A DNA stretch of 64,000 bases from NCBI GenBank assembly GCA_035528475.1, contig DATKYO010000002.1:1-64000 (forward strand), read 5' to 3'. The translations under genes were made by a program, and so were the position numbers. The notes under the pieces were generated by a model. It saw nothing but the letters and a program-made list of their open reading frames with translations, was not told where the DNA came from and made no database searches. The stretch is from SD8 sp035528475 (GTDB taxonomy: Archaea; Halobacteriota; Methanomicrobia; Methanomicrobiales; Methanospirillaceae). Below are positions 35,845 to 44,613 of this stretch, in pieces (within the stretch, counting starts at the first letter, position 1; each line of letters opens with the position of its first letter).

Positions 35845-37301
35845 CAGATATCCCCCGCCTGGAGAACCGCCTTCATCATGGCCTGAGCTTTATATTCAGT
35901 CTCTTCAAATTCCCTCTCCGGTATCGAATCTGCTACGATTCCGGCTCCGGTAGAGAATTCCACCCGTTCTTCGCTCACCCGCAGGGTACGTATGGCAATG
36001 GCGTATTCAAGCAGGTCGTTGAACCCGGAATATCCCACAGCGCCTGCGTACAGGCCCCGGGGATGGGCCTCCAGTTCAGCGATGATCTGCATGGCCCGGA
36101 TCTTGGGTGCTCCGCTCACCGTACCCGCGGGGAAACAGGCGGCAAGGGCGTCAAAACGGTCACAATCTTTCCGCAGGCGGCCGCATACCCTGGATACGAT
36201 GTGCTGCACGTGAGAGAATCGTTCGATCTCCATGAATTCCGGAACCTTGACTGATCCAAAATCTGCCACCCGGCCGATATCGTTCCTGGCCAGATCCACC
36301 AGCATAAGATGCTCGGCATTTTCCTTCCGGTCTTCCAGCAGTTCCATGGCCAGAAGATCATCCTCCTGCGAATCTCTCCCTCTGGGACGTGTGCCGGCGA
36401 TAGGGACAGTCTGTACCGTTTTTCCTTCCACCTTCACCAACATCTCCGGGCTGGACCCGATGATTATCTCATCCCCGAAATTAAGGTAAAAGAGATAGGG
36501 AGACGGGTTGATTGCCCTTATGGCCCCATAAATCTTCAACGGGTCTCCATGGTAGGGACATGCAATCCTCCTGGAAAGCACAACCTGGAATATATCGCCG
36601 GCCCGGATGTGATCCTTTGCCTTACGGATCGCTTCCTGGTATTCGAGCCGGCTCATGGTTGTCGTGTGAGATAGAGGTTTATCCGCAGTATTCCCGATCT
36701 TCTCTTCAACGTCAGGTTCCACAGATTCAATTCTTTCCTTAAGAGCCCTGATTCGTCTTAGAGCCTTTTCCTCCTCTTCTTCCCGGTTACTGTCCGGGAA
36801 GAGCACAAGGTCATCAAAGAGAAGGCAAAATCTCTGTACATGGTCATACACAATACCCCTGGTGCCCATCAGGAACCGGGCCAGGGGACTCTCTTCACTC
36901 CCAGCCTTCACCAGGCCCCTGGTGAGACCGGTAACCATGTCGTAGGCACAGTACCCTACGAAACCTCCAAAAAAACCGGGTTCTGGAGATCCCTCATACA
37001 GTAACCTGGATGAGATGTCCCGGAGCTGGCTGATTGGATCCGCCCCCTCCACAGTCGAGAAAAGGAGCGAAAGATCTTCTCTGCCTTCCAGGCCAATATC
37101 CCCTTTCAGGGTAAGGACAAGTTCCGGTTCAAGGCCGATAATGGAACGAACCGCCCGGCGGGGCATTCCCTCCATCGATTCCAATATATATCCTCTTTCG
37201 ATATCCAGCGACCGGAAAAGCGTATAGGGATTTGCAGATGGAAGCGGTATTTTTTCGGTGATCGCAACAATTGTCGCTAATTTGTGCAATTCACTATTCA
37301 T
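35844..37301 (-). CDS. trpE: Anthranilate synthase component I
   Basis: 485 residues. The chorismate-binding domain shows PIAGTRPRG, the ERFSHVQHIVS region and the end segment GAGIVADSIPEREFEET. The N-terminal ILES near residue 36 corresponds to the LLES motif where tryptophan exerts feedback inhibition. It is the first gene of trpEGDCFBA. The ATG at 37301 lies about 80-140 bases after a 10-bp phased operator array. Confidence 0.97.
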   Translation of the reverse strand: MNSELHKLATIVAITEKIPLPSANPYTLFRSLDIERGYILESMEGMPRRAVRSIIGLEPELVLTLKGDIGLEGREDLSLLFSTVEGADPISQLRDISSRLLYEGSPEPGFFGGFVGYCAYDMVTGLTRGLVKAGSEESPLARFLMGTRGIVYDHVQRFCLLFDDLVLFPDSNREEEEEKALRRIRALKERIESVEPDVEEKIGNTADKPLSHTTTMSRLEYQEAIRKAKDHIRAGDIFQVVLSRRIACPYHGDPLKIYGAIRAINPSPYLFYLNFGDEIIIGSSPEMLVKVEGKTVQTVPIAGTRPRGRDSQEDDLLAMELLEDRKENAEHLMLVDLARNDIGRVADFGSVKVPEFMEIERFSHVQHIVSRVCGRLRKDCDRFDALAACFPAGTVSGAPKIRAMQIIAELEAHPRGLYAGAVGYSGFNDLLEYAIAIRTLRVSEERVEFSTGAGIVADSIPEREFEETEYKAQAMMKAVLQAGDI

Positions 37302-37383
37302 GCGTGGAGCATGCCGACTGGCCGTCTTACTGACGGCGTTCCCCAGTCCAGGGACATCACCCGGTTATGTGGCGTGGCTTTCA

Positions 37384-37439
37384 TGTATTATTAAGTACAT
37401 CAATGTACGTATATATACTTTGGTGTATAATTTTGTATA
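37384..37439 (-). promoter_or_regulatory. trpE promoter with six TRP-box-like half-sites at 10-bp steps
   Basis: On the plus strand the hexamers TGTATT, AGTACA, TGTACG, TATACT, TGTATA and TGTATA begin at 37384, 37394, 37404, 37414, 37424 and 37434, exactly 10 bp apart. They overlap the TATA-like stretch near 37409-37421. TGTACA is the known TRP box bound by the archaeal repressor TrpY (Methanothermobacter). Ten-bp phasing places all sites on one face of the helix and suggests cooperative binding along the promoter. The regulator gene is not in this window. Confidence 0.75.
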
Positions 37440-37583
37440 TAGAATGGAATGATTATCCTCACAGGGCATATAAAATCGGGAGTATTTGAGGATGGTTTAA
37501 TCTTCAAATGAAAATATTCGCTCTTTTATTGCAATTGGTGCTTCTGATGGAATTTGAAAGATACCCCCGCCTGGCGCATTTCA

Positions 37584-38255
37584 TCATTCCTCCTTATTTT
37601 TCACCTCGTAAAGGAGATGCAGGTGGCCACCTTCACATCTTTCACATTCAAGGAGACTAAGCGCTATCGGACCACTCTTTCCTGATCTCGACCGGTAGAG
37701 GAGGACATTCGTCTCTGTGGAGAGAGTGGGAACAATAACAAGGGAGATCTCATCCACCAACCCGGACTCCAGGAGTGCGGTATCAAGGGTTTCACCCGTA
37801 TCGGTCACCAGAGTTTTGACTCCGTAATCACGGTAGAGTAATTCAAGTGCCTTTGACAAATCCACCCGTTTCCTTCCGACATTGATAATTTCGTATTCTC
37901 TTTCCTTCAGAAAATGGATATACTCCCTGGGAGTCTCTTCCGATACGAGGATGATGATATCCCTGATATATTCCATTCGTCTGAAAAAATGAAGGACAGG
38001 GGATAATCTCCCCCGGCTGTCCACCAGAACCCACCATGGCCTCTTTTCATCAGGAAATACAGGGCGCTTCCGGAAATCCGACTCCTCCTCGGGAGGTATC
38101 TCGATCCTGGCCGCAAGAACCGTATCTGCACCCACAAGCATCGCATCCGGCGAATGGGAGAGAACAGTAGAGTAATACACGCTAAAATCAACAAAAAATC
38201 CTGTAAGCGAGCCGTTGAGGCTGACGGCATTGGAGAGGATCACTTTTGGCCGCAT
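37584..38255 (-). CDS. RibD C-terminal/DHFR-like pyrimidine reductase family protein
   Basis: 223 residues. The N-terminus MRPKVILSNAVSLNGSL and SPDAMLVGADTVLA match the bacterial RibD C-terminal/archaeal ArfC reductases of riboflavin synthesis, which reduce the ribosylaminopyrimidine with NADPH. The C-terminal LVDEISLVIVPTL also fits. Whether it is the true ArfC or a diverged paralogue is unclear (the N-terminal SNAVSLNGS differs from the usual NSAMSLDG). It precedes the trp operon by 280 bases. Confidence 0.78.
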   Translation of the reverse strand: MRPKVILSNAVSLNGSLTGFFVDFSVYYSTVLSHSPDAMLVGADTVLAARIEIPPEEESDFRKRPVFPDEKRPWWVLVDSRGRLSPVLHFFRRMEYIRDIIILVSEETPREYIHFLKEREYEIINVGRKRVDLSKALELLYRDYGVKTLVTDTGETLDTALLESGLVDEISLVIVPTLSTETNVLLYRSRSGKSGPIALSLLECERCEGGHLHLLYEVKNKEE

Positions 38256-38322
38256 GAATACGGAATTGGATTGTTTAGTGTTTAAACCAGGTGGACGAAT
38301 GGGCCGCTTGTTTTACTTATTT

Positions 38323-39438
38323 TCATCCCACTTTCTTTCTCTGTGCCAGACGGTATCCTGATATTACAGAAATAGAATTCCCGAATGCCCTGTCAAGTTC
38401 GCTATCTCCTGTATCGAAAAAAAGTAAGGGTGTAGAGGTGAGTTTGTGAGGTGTGGCAACGATGAGGATATTTTCCACACCAATCTTTCGGATCACCAGG
38501 GGACTTACCGCTTGCGTCCCTCTCCCCAGGACAGAGCCCTGGGCACCGATGATACTTACAATGAGACGTGTTTTTCCCTCTCCCTTCAGGATATCGAGCA
38601 TATCACTTTCATTCAGGTCCTTCTTCAACAGACGCGTATCTTTTATGGCATCAAACCCGAGAAGCGTCTTTTTTATATCGCATTGACGAGCAATTGCCTC
38701 GGTTGTGGTGCCCGGCCCAAGAATATAGAGGATGTCGGGCGTTCCTTTCATCACCTCTGACAGGAATCTGCCAATCGCCTCCTTGGCTCTTTCCTCCTCC
38801 TGTTCTTCGAATACCTGCTTTGTTCCCTGCACCAGACCCGGGATATAGGGTGTTTTCGCAAAGCCATAGAGCCGTGTCTTCAGTTCTCCCCTTCGATACG
38901 CTTCTTCATCTACATCTACCACCTCTGCATCACGAAGAGGGGGGTTTGCGCCTTTGAAAAGATTGGGCGATTGAAGCAGTATCTCCGCTGCTGCTTCCGG
39001 ATTAATTGCAAAGACCGCTGAATACATTTTCACTCCTGCAGGGATCCCCAGTATGGGTACTTTGTTTTTCACAACGTCATACACATCGCGCGCCGTACCA
39101 TCCCCTCCACAGAAGAGTATGAGATTGACCCCTGCTTCTAAAAATGCCCTGCACGCCGCCCTGGTATCCATTCCCGTCGTTTTAGAGGGGGTTTGGCGTA
39201 TAACATCCCATTCGGAAATTCCGGCTTTTTTAATTGCCTCTTCACCCATCGTGCCTGAACACGTGTAAAAACGATATGAGCCCCCCTTCAGGCATTTGAG
39301 GGTTTTAATTGCCCTGTCAACGGCCCCGGGAATTGCTCCCCGGCGGATGGCCTCCATTACAAGGCCATCTGTCCCTTTCAGGCCCACCGATCCCCCCATT
39401 CCAGCTATGGGATTGACAAGGAATCCTATGAGGTACAT
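38323..39438 (-). CDS. ATP-NAD kinase family protein
   Basis: 371 residues. The family motif GGDGT is present in LILFCGGDGTARDV, with GFLVNPIAGMGGSVGLKGTDG at the N-terminus and GIPAGVKMYSAVFAINPEAAAE after the GGDGT loop. It belongs to the COG3199-type ATP-NAD kinase branch found in archaea. Activity on NAD or another substrate is inferred. It is followed about 120 bases further by trpB2's end on the same strand. Confidence 0.88.
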   Translation of the reverse strand: MYLIGFLVNPIAGMGGSVGLKGTDGLVMEAIRRGAIPGAVDRAIKTLKCLKGGSYRFYTCSGTMGEEAIKKAGISEWDVIRQTPSKTTGMDTRAACRAFLEAGVNLILFCGGDGTARDVYDVVKNKVPILGIPAGVKMYSAVFAINPEAAAEILLQSPNLFKGANPPLRDAEVVDVDEEAYRRGELKTRLYGFAKTPYIPGLVQGTKQVFEEQEEERAKEAIGRFLSEVMKGTPDILYILGPGTTTEAIARQCDIKKTLLGFDAIKDTRLLKKDLNESDMLDILKGEGKTRLIVSIIGAQGSVLGRGTQAVSPLVIRKIGVENILIVATPHKLTSTPLLFFDTGDSELDRAFGNSISVISGYRLAQRKKVG

Positions 39439-39560
39439 GGATAAAAATTAAATGAGATAATTGTTTTTCAGATTTTGGGTCGTTATACGATTGCATCCAG
39501 GTGAATAATAGACAGGGGTAGTGAGCCCCATAGGGGTTGCTCACTCCACTTACCCTGCAC

Positions 39561-40922
39561 TCACTCTGGTACCTTTGGCAGTCTTGAGAGCGAGTCCTTT
39601 ATCAACTGGTCCGGATACTCGTAATCAACCAGTTTTCCGGCATAGAAAGCGTCGTAGGCTGACATATCAAAATTGCCGTGGCCCGAACAATTAAAGAGAA
39701 TGACCTTCTCCTCTCCCTTGTTCCTGCATTCTATTGCCTGGTCAATGACCGCCTTCACCGCATGCGATGTCTCGGGAGCTACTATGATGCCTTCCGTCCG
39801 GGCAAAAGTCTGGGCGGCCTCAAATACTTCAGTCTGGTGATACGAGATAGCCTGCATAACCCCGTCATGCACAAGACGGGACACAATCGGGGAATCACCA
39901 TGATACCGTAGCCCTCCGGCATGGATCGAGGGAGGAACAAAATCGTGGCCAAGGGTGAACATCTTCATGAGAGGAGTAAGGCCCGCCACATCACCGAAGT
40001 CATATGCATAAAGGCCCTTGGTTAATGTGGGGCAAGATGCGGGTTCCACACCGATGATCTGCACATCCGGGTGTTTCCCGGTCATTTTATCGCCGGCAAA
40101 GGGGAATGATACGCCGGCAAAGTTGGATCCTCCACCAACACACCCGATGACTATATCGGGGTACTCATCAACAGAAGCCATCTGCTCGCGCGATTCAAGC
40201 CCTATTATTGTCTGGTGGAGGCAGACGTGGTTTAAAACCGATCCCAACGAGTAATGCGTGTTGCTATGGGTGGCAGCATCCTCCACAGCTTCCGATATGG
40301 CGATGCCGAGACTCCCGGTCGTGTCCGGATCCTTTTCCAACACCATCTTCCCTGACTGGGTCTTTGTACTCGGACTGGGTATGCATTCGGCGCCCCAGAC
40401 CTGCATCATGGATTTTCGGTAAGGCTTTTGCGCATAACTTGAGCGCACCATATAAATGGTACACTCAAGCCCGAATATCTGGGTTGCAAATGCGAGTGCA
40501 GAGCCCCATTGACCCGCACCAGTTTCGGTTGCGATACGCTCAATTCCCTCTTTCATATTATAATACGCCTGGGGTACCGAGGTATTGGGCTTGTGGCTTC
40601 CTGGAGGGCTGACACCTTCGTATTTGTAATAGATACGGGCCGGTGTATTCAGGTACTGCTCCAGCCGCCGGGCCCGGTAGAGCGGGCTGGGCCTCCAGAG
40701 ACGGAAAATGTTTTGCACTTCTTCAGGGATGTCAATGAACCTTTTGTCGCTCATCTCCTGTTTGATCAGCTCCATGGGAAAGATGGGGGAAAGATCCTCC
40801 GGGCCCACCGGCTTTCCGGTCTTGGGGTGGAGCGGGGGATCGAGGGGAGAAGGCAGATCTGCCATGACATTATACCATTTCCTGGGCATCTCTTCCTCTT
40901 CCATGAGGATTTTGGTATTCAT
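39561..40922 (-). CDS. trpB2: Tryptophan synthase beta subunit 2 (TrpB2)
   Basis: 453 residues, longer than TrpB1. The PLP lysine K111 lies in SPPGSHKPNTS and the phosphate loop is GCVGGGSNFAG. The RYHGDSPIVSRL segment and the long N-terminus (ADLPSPLDPPLHP) are typical of TrpB2. It makes Trp from indole and Ser, perhaps as an indole salvage enzyme. The ATG at 40922 sits about 25 bases from the TATA centre (leaderless). An in-frame ATG at codon 12 has GAGGAAGAG before it. Confidence 0.94.
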   Translation of the reverse strand: MNTKILMEEEEMPRKWYNVMADLPSPLDPPLHPKTGKPVGPEDLSPIFPMELIKQEMSDKRFIDIPEEVQNIFRLWRPSPLYRARRLEQYLNTPARIYYKYEGVSPPGSHKPNTSVPQAYYNMKEGIERIATETGAGQWGSALAFATQIFGLECTIYMVRSSYAQKPYRKSMMQVWGAECIPSPSTKTQSGKMVLEKDPDTTGSLGIAISEAVEDAATHSNTHYSLGSVLNHVCLHQTIIGLESREQMASVDEYPDIVIGCVGGGSNFAGVSFPFAGDKMTGKHPDVQIIGVEPASCPTLTKGLYAYDFGDVAGLTPLMKMFTLGHDFVPPSIHAGGLRYHGDSPIVSRLVHDGVMQAISYHQTEVFEAAQTFARTEGIIVAPETSHAVKAVIDQAIECRNKGEEKVILFNCSGHGNFDMSAYDAFYAGKLVDYEYPDQLIKDSLSRLPKVPE

Positions 40923-40938
40923 GGATCATAATGGTCCT

Positions 40939-40974
40939 TGTATAAATATATACATTATTGTACAGATATGTCAA
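40939..40974 (-). promoter_or_regulatory. trpB2 promoter with TRP-box-like sites at 10-bp steps
   Basis: On the plus strand TGTATA, TATACA, TGTACA and TGTCAA begin at 40939, 40949, 40959 and 40969, again exactly 10 bp apart. The first two overlap the TATA-like TATATATTTATAC of the minus-strand promoter. One site (40959-40964) is the perfect TRP box. The same spacing as in the trpE promoter indicates a shared regulator, which in Methanothermobacter (TrpY) also controls both operons. Confidence 0.75.
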
Positions 40975-41024
40975 TCAATGCTTAAAAGTCAATTTTGTTA
41001 TTTATAAATAGAAAGGAATAAAGT

Positions 41025-41345
41025 TTAAGATTTTATACCTGATTTCGCCTCATTTACAGTAGGAAATATGGTGAAAAGTCTTGAAAACCCGGTCATTTCG
41101 AATACTTCTCTCACATGTGGCTGGAGTGATGAGAGTCTGAGGTCTCCTCCCACAGATTTCATCTTTTTCAGGGCTGACAGGAGTACTCGTAGCCCCGCAC
41201 TGCTCATGTAATCCACTGACTCAAGATCGATAATTACCTTTGTTGATCCCTCTCCTAAACACTCAAATATCGTCTTCTCCATCTCCGGAGCCGTGGTTGC
41301 ATCAATACGTCCCGAGAACCGGAGAACCCGGGGTTCATCATCCAT
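41025..41345 (-). CDS. STAS-domain protein (anti-sigma-factor-antagonist-like)
   Basis: 106 residues, a single STAS domain: RVLRFSGRIDATTAP at the N-terminus, VIIDLESVDYMSSAGLRVLLSALKK in the middle with S49 at the position phosphorylated in SpoIIAA/RsbV. It is the second gene of a pair with the MBL-fold protein (43-base gap). Archaea lack sigma factors, so it must act on another partner, most simply the neighbouring protein. Confidence 0.9.
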   Translation of the reverse strand: MDDEPRVLRFSGRIDATTAPEMEKTIFECLGEGSTKVIIDLESVDYMSSAGLRVLLSALKKMKSVGGDLRLSSLQPHVREVFEMTGFSRLFTIFPTVNEAKSGIKS

Positions 41346-41388
41346 TAAATTTCACTCCTATACGCTTTTGGTCCTGACTCCACATTAG

Positions 41389-43107
41389 TTATCCGGCCTC
41401 TTTGAACTTTGGATAAGAGAGAACGACACGATATACATTGTTGTCACTTTGATCAGAAAACTCCCCACCTGACAGACGGGTAGATCTGGCAGCAAAGAGT
41501 GATGCTTTTTCATCCAGTATCGTCGCTTGTTTCCGGGGCGCTTCTATAATAACGTGCAATTCTTCATTCTCATCGCTGGTGGCCATACGTACTCTTGACA
41601 CCCCTGCCACCGCCAGCTTCTCGAGAATGAGAATAGCCGTATCCTCAAATCGCTCTCTGTCCATCAAGGCCAGTGGAATTGAAAGCGCGGGTGAATACTC
41701 AAATTCCACCCTCTGGAAAGGATTCACCCATGCGATCCGCAGGGCCAGGGCCCTGGCAAACGCCTCCTCATCCTCTGCGAGGATAATATCATCATCATGG
41801 TATGGAGGAGTAGCTCTTGCAGATACAATGGCACCCACTGCAATAGAGAGATCAGTTACTTCAATATTACTTAAAGGCCTAAATCCCCTGATTGTAACAT
41901 TATAATCCTCTAAAAGCCTGCTAATCCGGCGGATCAGTGAATAGTCCAGCACAGTTCTCAGATCCTCTTTGTGAAACAGGCGTTCCAGTTTTGCCGAGAT
42001 CTGCCCTGCTTTGAGAGCAAGGTGGATATCCGGTTTGTTCCCGGCATGAAAATCTCGGGAAAATCCGTTAAAATCAGTCAGCAATTCATCAACAAGACTG
42101 GTATCAATAAGTTTCTCCATGCGCAAAGCTTCACCGCGTTCCTCGAGTTCCTCGAGTACGTGCGATACATAGACCAGCCTTCCGGCAATAATAGTGAAGA
42201 GCCGGTCAACCTCTCCCATGAGGCTCTGAGCAAAAAGCGAAGTTTCCCTGACCCATTCGGGGTTTATAGCTTCTATTCCATCCAGTTGTTCGGCTTCTTT
42301 TTGCATGGCCTCCAAAATCCGTATAGTAGTAGATACATCGAGGGGGCGGCCATGTCCGGGAAGACACGTATCTATCCCGCCACGGGAGAGCAGACATAGT
42401 ATTTTTTCAATGGTAAAGCCAAGTTCCTGGCGATCCCAGCCAGTAATGCCCGCAATGCCCGGCGCAGTTGCAAACAGGAGATCCCCAATAAAGAGTGTTT
42501 TTCCGACCCTGATACAGATGCTGTCCGGGCTGTGACCGGGTGTATGATATACTTCAATCTCATCGCCGTTATCCAAGGTGAGAATCTGGCGTAAGAACAC
42601 CTGTCCACCATCCATTATGACCGGCTTGTCCAGGATTGTCAGCGGCTTTCCGGAAGTAGTAAAAATCCGGCTGGTTCCCTCCTTCACCTCATCGCCGTCC
42701 AGAAGATGGATATCTACCCGAACTGCTACAAGGTCCTGTTGCATAATGTCTGCAATGGTTGCTTTCCTGTCCTGACCTTCAAGGGCAATGGCTCCCTGTT
42801 TCTGCGCCGCCAGTAGTCTTCCGGGGAGAAGACAGAACCCAGGGTAGTTCAATGCCGATTTGCAGTGATCAACGTGGACATGCGTGAGGCATATGATGAC
42901 AGGGCGCCATTGTTCCAGCTGGAGCCGTTTCACTTCTTTCAGTATACATTCAGCCTGATCGGGGACTGCACCGGGATCGATCACTACTATTGCATCCGTG
43001 AAGGAGATGAGATATGAATTGGAAGAGGTGATATCAACCTTTCTCAGGAACGGATAGAGAGAGGCGCCAGGCAATCCGGGCAGAATCCCCCACTCCCCGC
43101 TCTTCAC
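41389..43107 (-). CDS. MBL-fold hydrolase with long C-terminal extension, possibly HATPase-like
   Basis: 572 residues. Residues 1-265 are a complete metallo-beta-lactamase-fold domain: H76-x-H78-x-D80-H81, H188 in HTPGHS, D209 in GD and H252 in GHG. Residues 285-400 look helical, like a dimerisation/phosphotransfer region. Residues 440-565 have an alpha/beta pattern that could be a degenerate GHKL ATPase lacking clear N and G boxes; this is only a guess. The GTG start follows GAGGGTGATTAA. It is co-transcribed with the STAS gene. Confidence 0.75.
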   Translation of the reverse strand: MKSGEWGILPGLPGASLYPFLRKVDITSSNSYLISFTDAIVVIDPGAVPDQAECILKEVKRLQLEQWRPVIICLTHVHVDHCKSALNYPGFCLLPGRLLAAQKQGAIALEGQDRKATIADIMQQDLVAVRVDIHLLDGDEVKEGTSRIFTTSGKPLTILDKPVIMDGGQVFLRQILTLDNGDEIEVYHTPGHSPDSICIRVGKTLFIGDLLFATAPGIAGITGWDRQELGFTIEKILCLLSRGGIDTCLPGHGRPLDVSTTIRILEAMQKEAEQLDGIEAINPEWVRETSLFAQSLMGEVDRLFTIIAGRLVYVSHVLEELEERGEALRMEKLIDTSLVDELLTDFNGFSRDFHAGNKPDIHLALKAGQISAKLERLFHKEDLRTVLDYSLIRRISRLLEDYNVTIRGFRPLSNIEVTDLSIAVGAIVSARATPPYHDDDIILAEDEEAFARALALRIAWVNPFQRVEFEYSPALSIPLALMDRERFEDTAILILEKLAVAGVSRVRMATSDENEELHVIIEAPRKQATILDEKASLFAARSTRLSGGEFSDQSDNNVYRVVLSYPKFKEAG

Positions 43108-43119
43108 TTAATCACCCTC

Positions 43120-43147
43120 AAACGAAAAAATATATAATAATTCGTTT
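43120..43147 (-). promoter_or_regulatory. Inverted repeat flanking the TATA box of the MBL/STAS operon
   Basis: AAACGAA at 43120-43126 and TTCGTTT at 43141-43147 form a perfect 7-bp inverted repeat with a 14-base AT-only spacer that holds the TATA-like ATTATATA. It lies 13-40 bases before the GTG at 43107. The placement fits an operator blocking TBP; no regulator is assigned. Confidence 0.55.
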
Positions 43148-43353
43148 TTCTTTCGGAAAATTGGCAAAAATTCCAGATGTTGTGTGGATAGCCCGGCTCC
43201 ATTTTTATCACTTATCATTACAATTACTTTTTTTGGAATAAATATATCATAGAAACGGCCAGTTTATTCTCTCATTTTAAGTATCAACTATTCCCGTCAT
43301 GATACAAGATATTAAAATTGGATTTCCAGGGCAATCCATTTTAAAAGCCCGCC

Positions 43354-43554
43354 TCATAGCGTGGCCCATGAAGGCAGGCCTGGTGCAATCCCCATTATAG
43401 TGGAGACGACGAACGACATGAAAAAAATGACAAGCAGCAGGGTGACAGCAGCAGTATAGCGGGCTTCAATGGGTATTACCGTGGGATCAAGCGGGAAAAA
43501 GACTATTGCCAGGAATAATAAAGGTCCCAGGATTAGGACCACGATCTTTCGCAT
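43354..43554 (-). CDS. Small membrane protein, possible DASS-transporter remnant
   Basis: 66 residues with two hydrophobic segments. The sequence PLDPTVIPIEARYTAAVTLLLVIF resembles the first helices of SLC13/DASS anion transporters (usually 450-500 residues), but the conserved WWITEAIPIP part is absent and the frame ends. It may be a decayed N-terminus or a genuine small protein. No strong ribosome site was identified. Confidence 0.45.
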   Translation of the reverse strand: MRKIVVLILGPLLFLAIVFFPLDPTVIPIEARYTAAVTLLLVIFFMSFVVSTIMGIAPGLPSWATL

Positions 43555-43610
43555 TATTTATCAATAAGATAATATCCCTTTTCTATCCTTCAGGATTGCA
43601 TCTGGAGATA

Positions 43611-44108
43611 TTACCATTCGATAGAATACGTATCAAGGGTGCGCATATCAACAAGTGCACAACTGGATCTCCCCGTGAGATATCCGCAGATCTCTCCCGG
43701 ATTTAGGGCAAGCGTCCTCCCTTTTCGGGAAATACTCTTCTGATGGGTGTGGCCATGAACGACCAGATCAAAGAGGCCGCCCTCTATGAGATCCCCGAGG
43801 ATATTCTTCTCGTGCCCATGGATCAGCGCCACTCTCTTGCCCGACAGCGTAAGCTCGGTAAAATTCCCCTTTATCTCCAGGTTCTCATACTCTGCGCATT
43901 TTTTGGTTAAGAGTTCGCGATCCCCGTCATTGTTCCCGAATACTCCGATAACCCTGGATTCGCATCCGGCAAGGACTGGTATGACAAAAGGGGCAATATA
44001 ATCCCCGGTATGAAGAATCATATCCACTGAATTCTCATTCATTTCCAGCACTGCGCGTTTGATATTGGGGAGATGATCATGTGTATCTCCCATTACTCCG
44101 ACAAGCAT
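43611..44108 (-). CDS. YfcE/MJ0936-family metallophosphoesterase
   Basis: 165 residues. Calcineurin-like phosphoesterase motifs are all present: GDTHD (residues 7-11), HTGDYI, GNNDG, HGHEKN and HGHTHQKS. Small archaeal members hydrolyse phosphodiesters in the presence of Mn/Ni. The physiological substrate is unknown. Single-gene unit, divergent from the HEAT-like gene at 44218. Confidence 0.92.
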   Translation of the reverse strand: MLVGVMGDTHDHLPNIKRAVLEMNENSVDMILHTGDYIAPFVIPVLAGCESRVIGVFGNNDGDRELLTKKCAEYENLEIKGNFTELTLSGKRVALIHGHEKNILGDLIEGGLFDLVVHGHTHQKSISRKGRTLALNPGEICGYLTGRSSCALVDMRTLDTYSIEW

Positions 44109-44217
44109 CTCACTCCCTGCTTCTTGAATCCATAAGAAATGAAGAGCAAAAAAACTAATCCCAAATGTCCTGCATACTCCTCCTGAAGAACTATAAAATT
44201 TTCATGGATCAGGAGAG

Positions 44218-44613
44218 ATGCTTTGCATGGACAGCGACGACCTTACAGAAGAGGATTCACTCCTGGGGGAAATGAACACAATAATTGTAGAGGGAGATGA
44301 TATACAGCGAAAACGGCTCCTATCACGGATTATTGTTCTTCTTTTCACATCAACCCCCTTTGCAGGAAATTTTGTCAAGGCCGGGGGGATCAGTCTTCTT
44401 ATCCTTGCCACCAGGGATCCTCTTGAAAAAGTAAGGCTCCATTCCGTCCATGCACTCTGCAGGCTGGCGGACCTGGGGTATGGTCGAGAGATCTCTTCTG
44501 CCGGAGCGGAAAAGGATCTGAATAGGATATGCTCCGATCCTTACCGGCCTCTTCGAGAGCTCGCCGGACAGTGCCTTTCCCGTATTTCAGGACCGGAAAG
44601 AATTGATAATTAA
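44218..44613 (+). CDS. HEAT/armadillo-like repeat protein
   Basis: 131 residues, helical, with one or two HEAT-like units (PLEKVRLHSVHALCRLADLG; RPLRELAGQCLSRISG). Probably a small scaffold or protein-interaction module. Two ATGs (44218 and 44227) both follow AGGAGAG at 44211-44217, 0 and 9 bases away; the second has the more normal spacing. No partner is obvious in the neighbourhood. Confidence 0.75.
   Translation: MLCMDSDDLTEEDSLLGEMNTIIVEGDDIQRKRLLSRIIVLLFTSTPFAGNFVKAGGISLLILATRDPLEKVRLHSVHALCRLADLGYGREISSAGAEKDLNRICSDPYRPLRELAGQCLSRISGPERIDN

Noticed and set aside
37302..37583. Tryptophan leader peptide or attenuator before trpE
   Set aside because: No short ORF with tandem Trp codons and no alternative hairpins were found; control appears to be at the promoter.
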